From Bryoerythrophyllum caledonicum (Eukaryota; Streptophyta; Bryopsida; Pottiales; Pottiaceae): DNA of 64,000 nucleotides. Each line of letters begins with the position of its first letter. Position 1 is the stretch's first letter. The stretch spans positions 5,348,028 to 5,412,027 of the forward strand of contig OZ020519.1 of NCBI GenBank assembly GCA_963971425.1. The letters are read 5' to 3'. Below the pieces are notes generated by a model. It did no database searches, was not told the DNA's origin, and saw only the letters and a list, made by a program, of their open reading frames with translations. Shown here piece after piece: positions 45,201 to 58,370 of this stretch. Made by a program: the position numbers and the translations under genes.

Positions 45201-48200
45201 ATTTAGTGGATATGGGCAACTTGTGACAAGTGTTTCCCCCAAGAAGAGAGAAGATAATACAACCACAAATTGAACCCGCAACTACTCCATTTATTCTTGG
45301 ATATGTTTCTTAATCATCATCTGGTAGTTTAGGATCATCTCGGACCAAATCATACAACATTTGAGATTTGTTTGATTCTTTCAAACTAATTAAACTTATT
45401 TTCTCCATTAAGGTATACCCCCATGACCAAAAAATTAAGCAATGTGCATAAAGGGGGAACCTAAATAATAATACATTTATTTTTCAGTGGAAGCTAATAA
45501 AATGACAATCTCATACCAAGTGATTTCATATTTTCTTGATGAAGATTGAATTAGATATCAACTTTCAAAGTGTGTTGTCATGTTTGGCCTAATTCTGACT
45601 AGGTACCTTCCATTAACGTCAATCAAAAGTTAGGGTTTTGGTGGCCATGATAGATAGGACTACCTTAAGTTTTCATAGAATTCATTTTAGAACAGGAAAG
45701 AAATAGAACATGGAAAGAAATAGATAGGGTGAGAATTTCTTAGAATCTCCTTTTAGAAAGGCAGGGTGAGATTTAAACATGGAAAGAAATAGAGCATTTT
45801 CAATTTCATGCTCTATTTTTTTGCACCAATAAAACGCATGAGCAGTAATGGCAATTAACATGTTTGAGCCCTATCATGTGGAAGTTAAAGCTCAGTGAAG
45901 ACTGAAAGTAGTCCAAGAAGCTAATTTATAGGATAGCCCCTGAAATTTCTCCTGTCCACCCAGCACTTCGCCTTGAAGACCCCTTCTTACATTTTTCAAG
46001 GGGGTTGTGGACAAAACAAACCCTTAATTTCAATGTTGGATGGGGTGCCTTATAAAAATTAAAAAAAACCCCACATTAGTGTTTAAATCACCATGGTGGA
46101 CCCCACACAATATTCTCTGGCCACCAGGCCCAATTTCGGCATAAGATTTGCCAAAAAGGCTGGTAGACCCCAATAATAAGAGGGCCAGAAAAACAAGCCT
46201 CATGAGCCCCATTGCCATTAAGACGAGGGCCCACCATTTGAAAAATACTTTGGACAAAACATGGACGCCCGGATTCACTATTTCCAATTAATAACTTAAG
46301 ATAATATTATAGGGGTGACATTTAAGATAATGGTAATGGGGCCCACCATTATCAATACCACTACACTGATTTTGATGTTTAGTATCATGGGCTATAAATG
46401 ACTTGTAAATGCTGTAAGTTTTTACATTTGATATAAATTTTTACTAAGAGCACAACAATCTATACTACTCACAGAGGGGGATCATAGTGGACATTGTCGG
46501 CAAAAATATTCATCAAGAGTGAAAACTTATAGCATTTACAAGTCATTTACTGCCCATGACACTAAACATCAAAATCAGTGTAGTAGAATACTACGAAGAA
46601 CTTCACTAACATACTTGGGTAAAGATATTCTTTCTATGTAAAAGTTATGACATTGTGAAATCGATTAGTGTAGGAGACACTATTGAGGAAAATATATGTA
46701 GCAAAACAAAGTGCAATTAGGACTCAGTCCTTCCAGTGAAAATCATACAGTACCACCACTCTAGAACAATGCAACTGATTTAAAACTTGTAATACAGAAC
46801 CGGTGTAAAAACTCACAGTGAGTGGGACATGCAGAGGATTTTTGTTGCATGATTATGCATGTCTAGGAAACTTCAAACTCCACTAACCACCTGCCCACAT
46901 AACACCCAAACTCACTTGGTTAGGTGTATCGTAGAATGGTCCAATTCAGAATCAATGCACAAGGAAGACAAACACTAAAAACTCACCAATTTGCAGACAA
47001 GCAGGAAGAGGCGCGTGGAGCTGCCAACATCGTGTGGTTCCAGAAGGCGAAACAGTTACTAACTTTAAAAAGCAAAAAATAAGACGCCTCGTCACTAGGG
47101 TGGGTCCACCAAACACACATCAGAACGAACGAAGGTGCAGAAGAAGCTACCGCATGGATCAGAGGGACTTCAGATCCCCAAAAACGTTCTAGAACCAGCT
47201 AATCTGGGACTGTACTGAGTTAATTGGTTACAACTGCATTTCTTTCTCTATGGTTGCGTGTGCTAATTACCTTACTCCAGCCGACGGTTGGATTGGTGTA
47301 GTATTTGATGGAGTCCGCTCACCGGCTCACATTGGTTGATGTGATTGCTTGTTCCATCTTTCAGGATTAGCTGAAAAATTCACCTCTGTAGTAGCCATTT
47401 CAACCGCTGGAGATTTTTACTACCTACGTGGCGGTAGTTTCAAAAGAAAATTCTAGTACGTCTAGCAAGAAATTCATTTCTGCTCTGTAAATAAGATTCC
47501 ACTGGACTAACGTAAGAAGGTAAAAAAACTATATAGTACCGGAGTTTTATAGTCGGCCAATTTTCTGTACCTCGATAGAAACATGACATTCATCGATGTG
47601 GGATCTTTGGTTATTTCTCCAGGTTCGAAGGAATCTTACTCCAATCCCTAGCACCCACTCACCGAGAAATCCACTCACGAGACAAGCCTGTCAGACTGAT
47701 GGAAGTACAGAGCATTTAAAAATTTCACGTACAAAAAGACCCTCTCCAATAATGTTGAACCTGTACTCGAAAGCTGTCGAGTCCCTGAATAATTACAACT
47801 GCGAACAAAGAGAAAAACAAGAAGAGCTCAGAGGGCCACAGTCAGGAAAGGACCTGCATTAATGGCATCAGTTGTACTGCAAGTGAAAGATGGATCTGCG
47901 AGAAAATACTAACCTTTTTGAAATACTCGTCCATATCGAAAAGGATATTCCAAAACCACCACAGAAAGTAAGCATTCTGATTTTTTTATAGTTTTTTACA
48001 TCAGCTTCTACTCGTCAGGAATGCTACAAAACTAGAAACGAGGCCCCGGAGGTACTTTCACAGTTGAGAACTCCTGCGAGGGTTATGAAGACATAAATTA
48101 GGTTGAGAATTGCTTGCTCGCATTAATGAAAAATACGTGTTAAGGAAAATTATCACAGTGGCATGCCATGCCAAATCGACCCACTTCTATATTACAAGCA

Positions 48201-48385
48201 AATTCATCAACATCCATTTCTTTCAGTGACTTTTTGCATTAAACAAATTTGATTGCGGTGCTCAGGGCCAAATCCGTTTGGCCCTGCCAACCAGGCATAC
48301 TCGATCTGGAATACAGTATACAGCGGCAATTTTGAAGAAAAACATAAGCCTACAAAAGAACTCGGTGAGGGCACGCATCTGGTAC
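45201..48385. other. Intergenic region downstream of the DONSON-like gene
   Basis: No gene seen. It contains the long-TIR element at 46361-46583 and otherwise unassigned A+T-rich DNA, including the 3' flank of the minus-strand gene ending at 48386. Confidence 0.5.
46361..46583. mobile_element. MITE with long (about 60 bp) inverted repeats, CTACACTG ends
   Basis: The left arm is CTACACTGATTTTGATGTTT, then ATGACTTGTAAATGCTGTAA. The right arm is its near-perfect inverse (GCATTTACAAGTCATTTA, AACATCAAAATCAGTGTAG). The ends read close to CACTA...TAGTG, suggesting a CACTA-type origin, but the 3-bp duplication is not clear. A related fragment lies near 41560-41720. Confidence 0.7.
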
Positions 48386-51300
48386 TCATATTGACGCCGC
48401 CAATTGAAGAGGTGCTAGTACTGCCTTGTACGAACCTCCACCGAACTTGAGTTCCTTTACGACGGCAGTTCCCACACCAGAAGGTTGATTGAATTCCGAT
48501 GAAGAGATGGTTGAAAATTCGCTCTTCGTTTTGGATACTGTCTCAGGATTAGTGGAAGCATTTAGTGTCTCAAAAAAATTCTTGAAGCTAGCAGGTTTTT
48601 CATTGTCAGTAAGCTCCTCTTGGGCTATATTGAGCCCCTCCGTGAGTGGATCTGTCGCAAACCTACAACAAGAATATTCTGGATTAAGTTTTCGAGGATC
48701 TAGGCAGTGAAAACGAGAGAGGCTTAGTAAATAACAGGCTGTAGGATTTGCATAAACTCACCGGACAGAAAATCCAAGACGCTGAGAATCTTGAAGCACT
48801 CCACAGAGCCGACTGATGACCCAAGGTGGAAGAAACGTTCCGTTTATCTCCATTGTGTATGTTGTATTGCTGGTTGTCTCTGTACATTTGAGGCTATCCT
48901 CTCTTTTACCATCCCGCGGGTGACGGTTAGATAAATTATCTGTACGCTGCATTTGCTTGCAAGTCATCTGTCGACCACAGCTATATCAGATATTATAAAT
49001 AAATATCAGTGGAAGGATGGAAATATCACAACTGCCAATATCCATGCTCATTAAGAATTGGCAAGGCATACAGAGTACACTTCGATATAATCATAATCTA
49101 CTTTTCAGGAAAAGAAAAGGGAAGTCGTTAGTTCCACCGAAAGCACCACCAACCGAATTCAGAAAAGCCCATAGATGTGAAAGTGAGACTCACCTCAGGT
49201 ACGCTAAGTGACGCATTATCAAAAGCTGTTGGCGCGTAAAGGACAGGAACATCCATGGCAGTCGTAATATTAAGAAGAGATCTGGGTCGACTCCACATGC
49301 ACATGTAAGACAGACATAAATACAACCGATGCAAAACCAAAAATACGCCAACCTTCATTGCAAAACAATGTTCTATCTATATGCTTAGCACAAGTTAGGT
49401 AATCTAGAGATTTCTTAGCCCGAAAGGTCATTTTCATGTATTTCACTTGTCCAAGAATAAGAGAAATGGAGGAGTTAGTATGCTCAAGATCTTATAGTCT
49501 GAAAAGCGGTGTGTACCTGTGATTGAGAAGGAAATCATAGAATCGATGCACATCAGAAAAACCTTCAAAGCACAACATTGATTGTGGACCATTGTCTGAT
49601 GGTGGCCTTTCATTCACCACTCTTGTCTGAATTTCCATATTTGATAATAGTCAGTACACGAACATCTCTAAATATTAATTTGGTTAAATAGATGTTTACG
49701 AATCATGATCTCCGTTCCCAAAGCATTTGAAGGAATCCTAAATAAATTCTCATATGAATTGTTATGATTATCATGAAATGTGAACTCAACAATTGGGCAA
49801 CGAAGACCAAATTCCTTTCACGTTTTTACCTGGCCAGGATTGGACTTCTCAAAATCTAGCAAATCTTGAAGATCTTCGACAGTGGTAGTGGGCGATGCTG
49901 AGGCATTGAAGGGCATAGAAAACTTAACATCCTGCGACACAATTTATAAGAATGACTAGAAGTTAGGAATATATGATGAGGAGCAAGTGGGAGAAGTTGA
50001 ATAGAGAAGTTGCGGAAGTTAAATAACAGAAAATCAAAATCCTAGGACGCCTGCTCGTGAATTTGGATCAGTAAATTTCGAATCAGAATATCACGTGAAA
50101 ATGGAAATGTAAATCGACAAAACATTCTCTCTGCTTTGTTGATGAAACCTGGGCCAGCCTGTTTAAAATAGAGTAGGTTTAAAGGGGATTGAATAAAGAT
50201 AAAAAGTGAAGAAGAAATTCGATCTTTTAATTACTTTGAAACACTAAGGAAACCGATCATGGTCACCCACTTGGGAAGTAGAACATGAAATTGATTTTCT
50301 TAATTATCTAAAAGCAAAGGTGCTCATGGGAAAGCAGCCAGGGTGATGGCGATAGTAACTGCACTATGACAATAATTATTTACGTTACGATAAGATATTC
50401 GCTCGCTAATTCGTACACAGTTACATCGAAGACATAAACCCATGTACTTGAACATCATGGTGAACCAACTTTACACACACGAAACCTGCAACACTTACAT
50501 GTTCAAGAAGAACTTGTCGCACTCCTCGTGTTGAGCGGGTCAAGTAGGCAGTACAAGCACTCCGACTTCTTCCTCCAACTCCACCACCAACAAACATTGC
50601 GACAAATTGCTGCATACAAACTACAGGCATACAAGGCTATCATAAGTCCCATGCACATATCTGGAGCTGCAAATCCGCTGTAAGTAAAAAGCCATAATCT
50701 GAATATTAGGCAACAGTTAGCATGAATTGCTAAACGAAATCCTGAAACTGCTTATTGCAGCATGCATCAGCCAAATGGTACACGCCTAATCTATCACCGG
50801 GGTTAACTGCAGATACAGACGAAATACTTAATAGCTGTCACATCACACTAATCCAAAAGCATATTTGAACCGAGGTTATCAGATACATTACCATAGAATA
50901 GAGAGCAGGCTTGACAGCAGAAGTTGTTGTAAAGGGATCGATATGCCGCTTCCCAAGCACGGTATCGTTTAGAAAGAAATATCCCTTCTGCCGAGTTCAC
51001 AATCCATGCAGAGAATTAGCAAATGTAAGGAAAAAGTCACACAATACAGGGGATGATTCTTGGAACTGGTTAGGTGATAATCACAACTTCCAATTGGAAA
51101 ACCAGGTAGAGAAAATTTTAGTGCCAGGATGCAGACGATATAATATTTGAGATAATAACCTCGTGTCCGCTACTACCGACATAATAAGTTCCAATACAAG
51201 GAGAAGACACACCTGCTTCCCCTCCACGAGCCGCAGTAGTAGAAATGACAGATAGCACAGCTGGAGGCAAGGAAGACTGTGGGTAGACCCATGAATGGAG

Positions 51301-53384
51301 TGAATTCCATAATGTTGCACCTAGCTTTTCGGTATGTGCGATTTTCTCCGGGCAAGCCACCAGCTCACATTTGTCTAATTTTCTATCCATAGCTCCAAGT
51401 CCTTGTGTAAATTGTTGTACTCCATGAAATTTGGCATTTGAACTCAATCTGTGACACCTGGTAGAAATAGGACGTCATATAAAAAAGTTCCAGCGAGTTA
51501 ATCTTAATAATTGAGAGCCGAAACCAAGTCTAGAACAGCAAAGAAATGAAGAAACAGTAAGCCCTGGGTCAGAGCATTTATACCAATTTTCCTACAAACT
51601 GAACTTCAATTTGCTACACAACAAATACAAACGTCGCACTGATAGTCCTGGCAAGTCGTAAACAGCGAAAGAAAACATACACAGTTGTGAACGCACCAAT
51701 GAAATGAATCTGGGGAGGAAAAACGAGCAAATATTTTAAGACTAAGATCCAAAGGTGCAATGCTTCCTTTCACAGATACCCAAGCTTGCGCATCCTCCGC
51801 TGGACCAGAAGTGAGTGGTAATCTGCTCCTAGAGAGAGAATTAATCCTTCTGGTTGGTCCGTTATCAGCTGCCGATTGATCGTTATGTTCGTCACGAACA
51901 TCTTTAGGCAGAGGAGGAGCCGCATTGAAATCAAATGGTCCCAGTGTCTTGCGAGGTGCTAGTTTCTTCAAAGCTTCCACCTGAGATTCACGCAGCCAAT
52001 AAATTTCAGCGGAAAATACAGACCATGCTCCTAACAAAATATTGGAAATTTACAACAAAAAACAGGTGCGCATCACTCAGCTGAGTCCAAAACTTGAGTG
52101 AGACTGTCACCTGTTGAGTTAGTCTCAACAATGGACAGTCTTGCATGAACCGCATGAATGGGTTAATCAAAATTCAAATTGTCAAAGCACTCTGGCACCC
52201 AAAGTTAAATTGCCGAACACAAACTGGATCGATTTGTTACCATATCAATGCTTGATTCACATTTTAGAAGACTTTGCGAGTTCGAGAGGTCTCTGACATC
52301 TCGAAAAGTACAGTCATGCAATCCTTTTATCTTCGCCTCGCTCTTGGAGAGAAAATCCTCTTTTCCCTCACCATCTTGCAGGGTGCCGTTCTTCGTTGGG
52401 CCATTTGAAAAAGGTAGACTGCCTTTACACGTACGCGGTCTGATTGAAAAATTTGTAAGTGAAGGGATATCGATAATAGCTGCGCCTGCTGAAAGAAGTA
52501 CTACGTACCATCGACTGCATATGGATATCAAACCAAGATAATATACCACAATCCAACTCAAATCCGTGTTTAAAGGCAAATATATACACATCCTTAGCAT
52601 CTCTGATGTACAATTGTGAATGTAGGTCAGGTAACAAACAGCTGATCACAAGAGTTCCAACAATGTGCACCGCAGATGCCAAAGTGGTAAACCAACTGAC
52701 CTGGCAAACAAGGCGAGAGAATCCGAGCAACCCTTTCCAGGCACAGGAGCTTCATAATGAGTGGCATCATGTTGAGCACCTGATGAAATATCCTGGAGAC
52801 AAATGCGACCAGGACGCGGTCAAATTAATATCTCGATGAAATGGAAGTACAGAAAAATAATGGAATTCGAAACTTTCTTTCGCGTCTTTGCATAACCCTT
52901 AACTGCGGGAAAGAGAGCAGTGCATCACAACATCAAACACGTAACTGAGATGCGGTACCTTTTTCTTCTGACTTCGCAATGAACGAAGTCCTAAACTTTC
53001 CTCAGGATGAACTGAGGAATAAATATTAGCAACTCGAGTGCCATCTGTTGAACGTGACGGCAGTACCGTCTCTCTTTTCTTCACCACAAATCTGCAAAAG
53101 ACATCAATAAGAAACAAACAATTTAACTTACTGGGCGCTGCTGAGGTCAACTAGCTGGCCTGAAATATTGAAACAAAAACAGGGTCTGGTGAAGTGCTCA
53201 CTCAGTAACGTTACTGCCTTTATGTCTATCAGAAAAATCTTCAGTTCAACGGGTAAGTCGCTACAAGTGTCAAAAGGAAACTTTGAAGTGCAGCAGAAGA
53301 GCCATTAGAGACAAACCCCTGGGTATCTGAAGATTCATGTTGTGCACCAACTTTTGACGACTGATGCCGCTTCAACTGCTCCAA
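48386..53384 (-). CDS. DONSON: DONSON-like replication fork protein (at least 12 exons, 5' end unresolved)
   Basis: Nuclear protein needed for replisome (CMG helicase) assembly and fork stability in animals; plant homologues exist. Minus-strand exons: 53384-53317, 53091-52959, an uncertain one near 52792, about 52498-52250, 52030-51697, 51457-51213, 50987-50892, 50620-50499, 49931-49830, 49626-49517, 49290-49194, 48967-48762, 48662-48386. From 52030 onward all phases join. Family signatures: EQLKRHQSSK (N-terminal), AWSVFSAEIYWLRESQ, PLDLSLKIFARFSSPDSFHW, LHSWVYPQSSLPP, RAWEAAYRSLYN, QQFVAMFVGG, AYLTRSTRGVRQVLLEH, DVKFSMPF, RFYDFLLNHR, MDVPVLYAPTAFDNASLSVP, LPPWVISRLCGVL. The middle of the N-terminal half is poorly conserved in the family and its splicing is tentative. 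The initiator exon, expected upstream of 53384 with a KRKTPSELR-like motif, was not found. Confidence 0.85.
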
Positions 53385-54151
53385 CTACATCGCAACCAAC
53401 ACTAACATTCAGGTTCTTGCAAGATGAACTATCTATTGTAATGATGAATGCGGCAAAAATTGTCTGAACGAGCAAAGTAGAATGCACGTTCCCCTTTTTC
53501 CAAGTTTCCCATTCTATGAGCCAATTTAGAAGTCTTCAGGCTCTTAAAGATAATTCATTACTTCTTCCCCGTCAGACATAGGAACACTTTCAAATGGACA
53601 AAAGTCATGTGCATCCAGTGCAGAGGCCTATACATTAAACGAACCGTTCAGAACGATGAACACGGCAGGTTGCATCTTTTTCTAACGCAGAGATTCAAAC
53701 TCAGCCCAACAGGAGAGAGACACACGTATGACAGGTGCTGGACTGAACGGTTCGAACAGCCACCATTGTACAATAATTTTGCTGAGGTAATTCACAGACG
53801 AGTTTATTGACCAAAGACGCTGACGTAAGAGAGACCACAAAGGCTGCTTGTGACGATTTGAATTGTAATCACAGACTAAAAAGATGGCATCATTTGAGTG
53901 GGCCCATCTTATTTTTTTAAACGTAGAATATTAACTTACACCAAAAGTAATATCGCAGAATACGGTAATAATCTTATTAAGACATTAAATAGGCAAATAA
54001 AGTGAAAATGGCACTTCCATATTCAACCGTTACGGCACACAAATTGACAACCATGAGCTATTTTGCTGGTAAAGGACTGGCGTTGATAGATGTACCATAC
54101 TTGGTCCAAACCTTTCACCTCGGGTTAAAAGGGGAATGACGGGTAACCCTA
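53385..54151. other. Presumed first intron or 5' region of the DONSON-like gene
   Basis: The acceptor GCGATGTAG at about 53385-53393 (minus strand) shows an upstream exon must exist, but none could be identified in this stretch. Confidence 0.45.
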
Positions 54152-54155
54152 TTAA

Positions 54156-54349
54156 CCCCTAAAGGACCAAGTGTCCTTCGGAGGACAAAACTTTTCACTT
54201 TGAATACAATTATCTTTCAATCAAAATTCACCAAAAAATTACCACATTATTTTCATATAAGTTTTGAAGAAGATTCTCGGAAAGTTCATCTTGGCAGTAT
54301 TTAATCAATGGAGTTGAGATTCCTCTTAAATGCCTTGGTCCTTTAGGAG
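54156..54349 (+). repeat. TTAA-flanked MITE (subfamily A), 194 bp
   Basis: TTAA at 54152-54155 and 54350-54353. Ends CCCCTAAAGGACCAAGTGTC and GCCTTGGTCCTTTAGGAG are inverted repeats of about 18 bp. Confidence 0.85.
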
Positions 54350-54353
54350 TTAA

Positions 54354-56229
54354 AAACGTTCTGCGGAGTTTACGAAATGCAGTGGAACATCAGCACAAGG
54401 AATGAGATCATACCCGTAGTTCAGTTGGAGTTTTTCGTTTACCAAGAGAAGACGCCATCACCTTCGTCGGAACAACCTGTTGACGTTCGGTGCATACCAC
54501 GACGACAACATCTCGCGCACACCAGAAACCTATTACGGGAAACAGATTGCCTCATACCAGAGTCCTCACACCCTCCTCACGCTCCTTTAAGCACTTAAAC
54601 CTTCCTGCACCATACTCAGCTCAAAGACGGTCTCCATCCTCCACCCTCACACACTCAAAACTCTTAGCAGCGTCAATTTTTATCAACTCGACTACTAACA
54701 CTCAGCCTCCAAAACACTCAAACATCGGCACCTCTACGAACGAGGAAACCTGCATAGAAAATAATGCCGCCCGTCAGATGATGAAGAGAGACCCTAAGAG
54801 CAGATTGTAACATAAACTATACGAACACGGGTCTTCTCTCTTCTTGCCTCAAATTCTCACAACCTCTTCTCCTCACTCCACAAAACTCCTCTCCGCCACT
54901 CGGTAACATCAAAATCCATTCTTCACGGCAAAGCTTCAAAGCCGACCGCAGATGTGCCAATCGACGACCCTGCTTCGCTTCCTACAACCCTACCGTACAA
55001 GTGGCAACCGTAAATTAAAGTACGATTAGAAACGGAAGCCACCGGCACGCCACTGAATCTACACGAGAATGGAAAGAAAGGAGGAGCACATTGCAACGCG
55101 AACTCCAATCTGCTTCAATCCTCCAGAAAATCAATTTACTACACAAAGCTCCTTCCTCTCCGTGAATCCAGAACCAAACACTCGACCAAAAATCATGGAA
55201 CGCAAATGCGCAAAACTACAAGTCGTGCGGCTCCTGCAACCCGACCTTGAAACTGTAAACAAACATGTCCTGAGAAATGGAGGCACTGGCGCACGTGGTC
55301 ACTTGATCAAATCCTCTAGAAACCTCCTCAACTAAATCCATGGAACGCAAACGTGCAAAGCGAAAAACGACGTTGTGCGCCTCCTGCAACCCTATTTTAC
55401 TAAAAATCAAAATGTACTGAAAATGTCACCGGCGCCTGTCGCAGTCGTCACTCAATCCTCCAGAAACTCCAACTACCTCCACAAAAAACTCCTTCCTCTC
55501 CGTGACTCCAAACTGGAAAGCAAATCCGCAATGCGACAAGCAACGGCGTTTCTCCCTGACTCCAGCACCTACCTAACCTGCAACCCTACCTAATCTTATT
55601 TCACACAGCAGTGAAGAACGCCACCGCTCCCTGCCACGAACTCGTCTGCTTCAATCCTCCAAGAAACAGAAAAAAAGAAACCTACATCAACTGGCGCCAC
55701 AAACCTCGCAGCTCCCTGCAACAAATCCTCCCGCACCTCATACACAGACACTTACATCAACTCCCGCTCTCCAACTCAATCCTCCGCTTCTGGAACACAA
55801 ATGTAGTGTCTCTAGAATTGCCAACACTTCGTCTTGTAAAACGTGCAATTGGAGCGATGGCCTGTTGTGAGGAGTGATCTCCGAAGTGAGATTCCCGGGC
55901 CCCGCCGCACACTTTTGAAGCAGAAAGCAGGCGATCGCAGTCGGTGCGGCGACTTCGCATTGTGTGTGTCTGTGGGAGCAGATTTAGAGGTCGAAGCACC
56001 ACCGAAAACCGTCTAGATGCACAGACTTTTGTTTGACGCGCCTGGGTATTGGCGGGTACTTGGGCAGGTATCAGGGTGGTATTGGGTGGACCGGGTCTTT
56101 GGCGGAAGCGGCGAAAGATGGAGGGCGGGAAGGGATGCTTGCGTTTGAATGGTGCTGCCTCTTTGCTGAGGTGGCGTCAAATACAGCCGCATGTGAAGTG
56201 GTCACTTTCGGACACTATTTGTCGAATTA
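54354..56229. other. C-rich region with degenerate direct repeats
   Basis: Unusually C- and CTC-rich on the plus strand for about 1.5 kb, with recurring phrases (see the repeat at 55080-55680). No gene was recognised; some minus-strand frames are long only because of this composition. The first exon of the DONSON-like gene may lie here. Confidence 0.4.
55080..55680 (+). repeat. Degenerate direct repeats with CAATCCTCCAGAAA and CTCCTGCAACCC
   Basis: CAATCCTCCAGAAAATC, CAATCCTCCAGAAACTCC and CAATCCTCCAAGAAACAG occur near 55115, 55450 and 55652. CTCCTTCCTCTCCGTGAATCC and CTCCTTCCTCTCCGTGACTCC follow two of them. ATGGAACGCAAATGCGCAAA and ATGGAACGCAAACGTGCAAA each precede a CTCCTGCAACCC. Spacing is irregular. 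Confidence 0.6.
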
Positions 56230-56440
56230 AATATTTTTCTATATCGTAGTGGTTTGGACACAATGGGTATCACCGAGACATTACATGGGTATCGCCTATG
56301 TATTACACATATATTGCCTAGGCATTACATGGGTATCACCTATTTCAATTTCTTGAAATTTCCTAAAATTTTGGACACTCTCCATTTTGTATTAATTATA
56401 TACGAAATTGACCATTGCAAAGGGTGCCAGATAGGGAGTT
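56230..56440 (+). repeat. Dispersed repeat with ATTACATGGGTATCAC phrases, second copy
   Basis: Reverse complement of 31801-31990: GGACACAATGGGTATCACC, ATTACATGGGTATCGCC, TGCCTAGGCATTACATGGG, GGACACTCTCCATTTTG. Confidence 0.65.
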
Positions 56441-56453
56441 GACACATGTTTAA

Positions 56454-57748
56454 CCCCTAAAGGTCCAAGTGTCATAAAATGGCATTTTGAAGGTTTGGTC
56501 AGGTTCCTATGGTGTCAATTTCTAACATTCCTCTTTGAATTATTTTTTGTAGAAGGGCATTACTAACACCTTAGTGGGAGAACAATTTTTTCCTTAATCC
56601 GACATTTCATGAAAAAAATTATAGGGTTTTGAGTTTCAAATGGGGAGAGCAGGCACATTGGACTCCTTCAAAAACTTTTGCTAGGACATTCTATTGAATG
56701 TGAGATTTTCAATACTGGAAAATAATATTATTTCCTTTCATGTTGTCAACAAAAAGGTCTTGTCTTTGGTGAAAAAGAACATACTAATCCAAGTCAAGCA
56801 TTTTCACACATTGTCACACATTGTCGGGCAAGGTACCAAAATAACTTCTTCTTTCCACATAAAACTTAGAGATCTTCATATTTTTCACTTTTAATTTTTT
56901 CCACAACAATATGTGGTGTAAACTTTCTTATTGACCAATCTTATTATCAACCTAAAACATATTAAGATCACAAAAAAATATAACTTGAATTGACAACTTT
57001 TTGAACCTCCACTCCTTGCATATTTGTTTTGAATATGCTACAGGTCCTGTCTTCTACCTGTGAAAAATAGTGTGTAAGGAAATAACATCATGCTTAATAC
57101 AATGGTAATGGATTTAGACCTTGTGTAATGCAAAATTTTGCCACCAATTGAAGTCAAAGTCTGTTGATCCAATCAACACAGTGCGACAAGATGCGGTGTC
57201 GAGGGTTGCACCACATCGCGTAGTACTAGTGTGGATTACATAGTTCTAATTTACGTTTGTTAAAGATGTACGTCTGCCACTCCACATCCGCCCAACGGAT
57301 GTATTTCAACTATTAGGGCTTCGCGTATGTGCATGTAGCGGTGTGTACGCGCATGACTTGACGTCTTTGTCAAGTCAAGCTTTGTGAGTGTGTATAGAGA
57401 GTGTTTGGTGAGTATCATTTGCTTGAAAGTGATGGGTTATGAGTAGTAAAGGCTCCGCATTCTTCTAATTCCGCTCCCATTTGTTGGTTCTCCCCTTGTG
57501 GAGTGGGAGGCGCTTGACTATTGTTGTGATTCACAACATTCTCCTTAATGGTGTGCTTAGAATAATTGTGTTTGACTATGTTTTTAATTTATTAGATGTT
57601 AGTTGTGATTTTTGATATGTTGTGTTCAACAATCTTTGTTAACACGTCAACACGAGAGAATATGAGCGGTTTCTCTACTTCAAACACTATATTCTTTCAA
57701 TCCGTGCGGTCAAAGTTTATGAATAAGTTGAAGGACGTCACTTAAGGG
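56454..57748 (+). repeat. TTAA-family long repeat (subfamily A) with a 467-bp insertion
   Basis: TTAA at 56450-56453, then CCCCTAAAGGTCCAAGTGTC. The body matches 43452-44395 in reverse. The copy is broken at 57179, and its continuation (TTCAAACACTATATTCTTTC) follows an insertion of 467 bp. The right end is diverged (CTTAAGGGGTTG). Confidence 0.75.
57180..57646. mobile_element. 467-bp insertion of unknown class, TCAACAC duplication
   Basis: The 7-bp TCAACAC occurs at 57173-57179 and 57647-57653. Other family members have a single TCAACGC there. The insert has no clear inverted ends and no coding frame. It could be a solo LTR of a retroelement or another small element; the boundaries do not show TG...CA. 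Confidence 0.5.
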
Positions 57749-58366
57749 GTTGTTTTAGGAAGGTTGGAAATCTTGAATAGTTTGAAATTATTATTTTCTC
57801 AAATTTCTGAATTAATTGTCGAGGAATTGTTTTCATTTGGTTTATCTTAATTTTATCCTTTTAGACTTCCATACAAATTTATACTCATTTGACAAATCTT
57901 TATAAACCATAAATTTGTCAAATACATAAAAACAAAAACCAATATATTTATGGTTCAAAAACCAGTATCAACTTAAACCATCTGAAATGATGTCATGAAG
58001 AATCCAAAGTGCTACATTATATAAAACCTCAACACCTAAAAGTGGATGCAATGTCTTTCCATCCATGGGAATTGTTGCTTGTTTGAATGACCTTCCACTT
58101 GCTTTCTGCATAAGCCCAAGCAAAGCTAGCAAACAGCTTCAAAAGTGAAACAAAATTGTCATGATAACATCAACAATGAAATTTGATGCTATTGGATGAT
58201 AAGTTGCTTACATTTTTTCATGTATGAAACATTCAAATATCACTGACGTGGAAAGATAGGTAGGTGAATTTACACTCTTTTTTGAATTAGTGAAAATGGG
58301 CAAGTCCATTCTCTTTGGCAATTGCATTTTTGTTGTCAAAACCCCCTTCTTCTCTCAAGTTACTGC
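57749..58366. other. A+T-rich spacer
   Basis: Nothing recognisable. Confidence 0.4.
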
Positions 58367-58370
58367 TTAA

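Noticed and set aside
54490-54810. 106-codon plus-strand frame, Thr/Ser/His-rich
   Set aside because: Product of C-rich composition; no motif or splice context.
55757-56002. 81-codon minus-strand frame as first exon of the DONSON-like gene
   Set aside because: It lacks the KRKTPSELR-like N-terminal motif expected for the family, and no donor joins it in phase to 53384.
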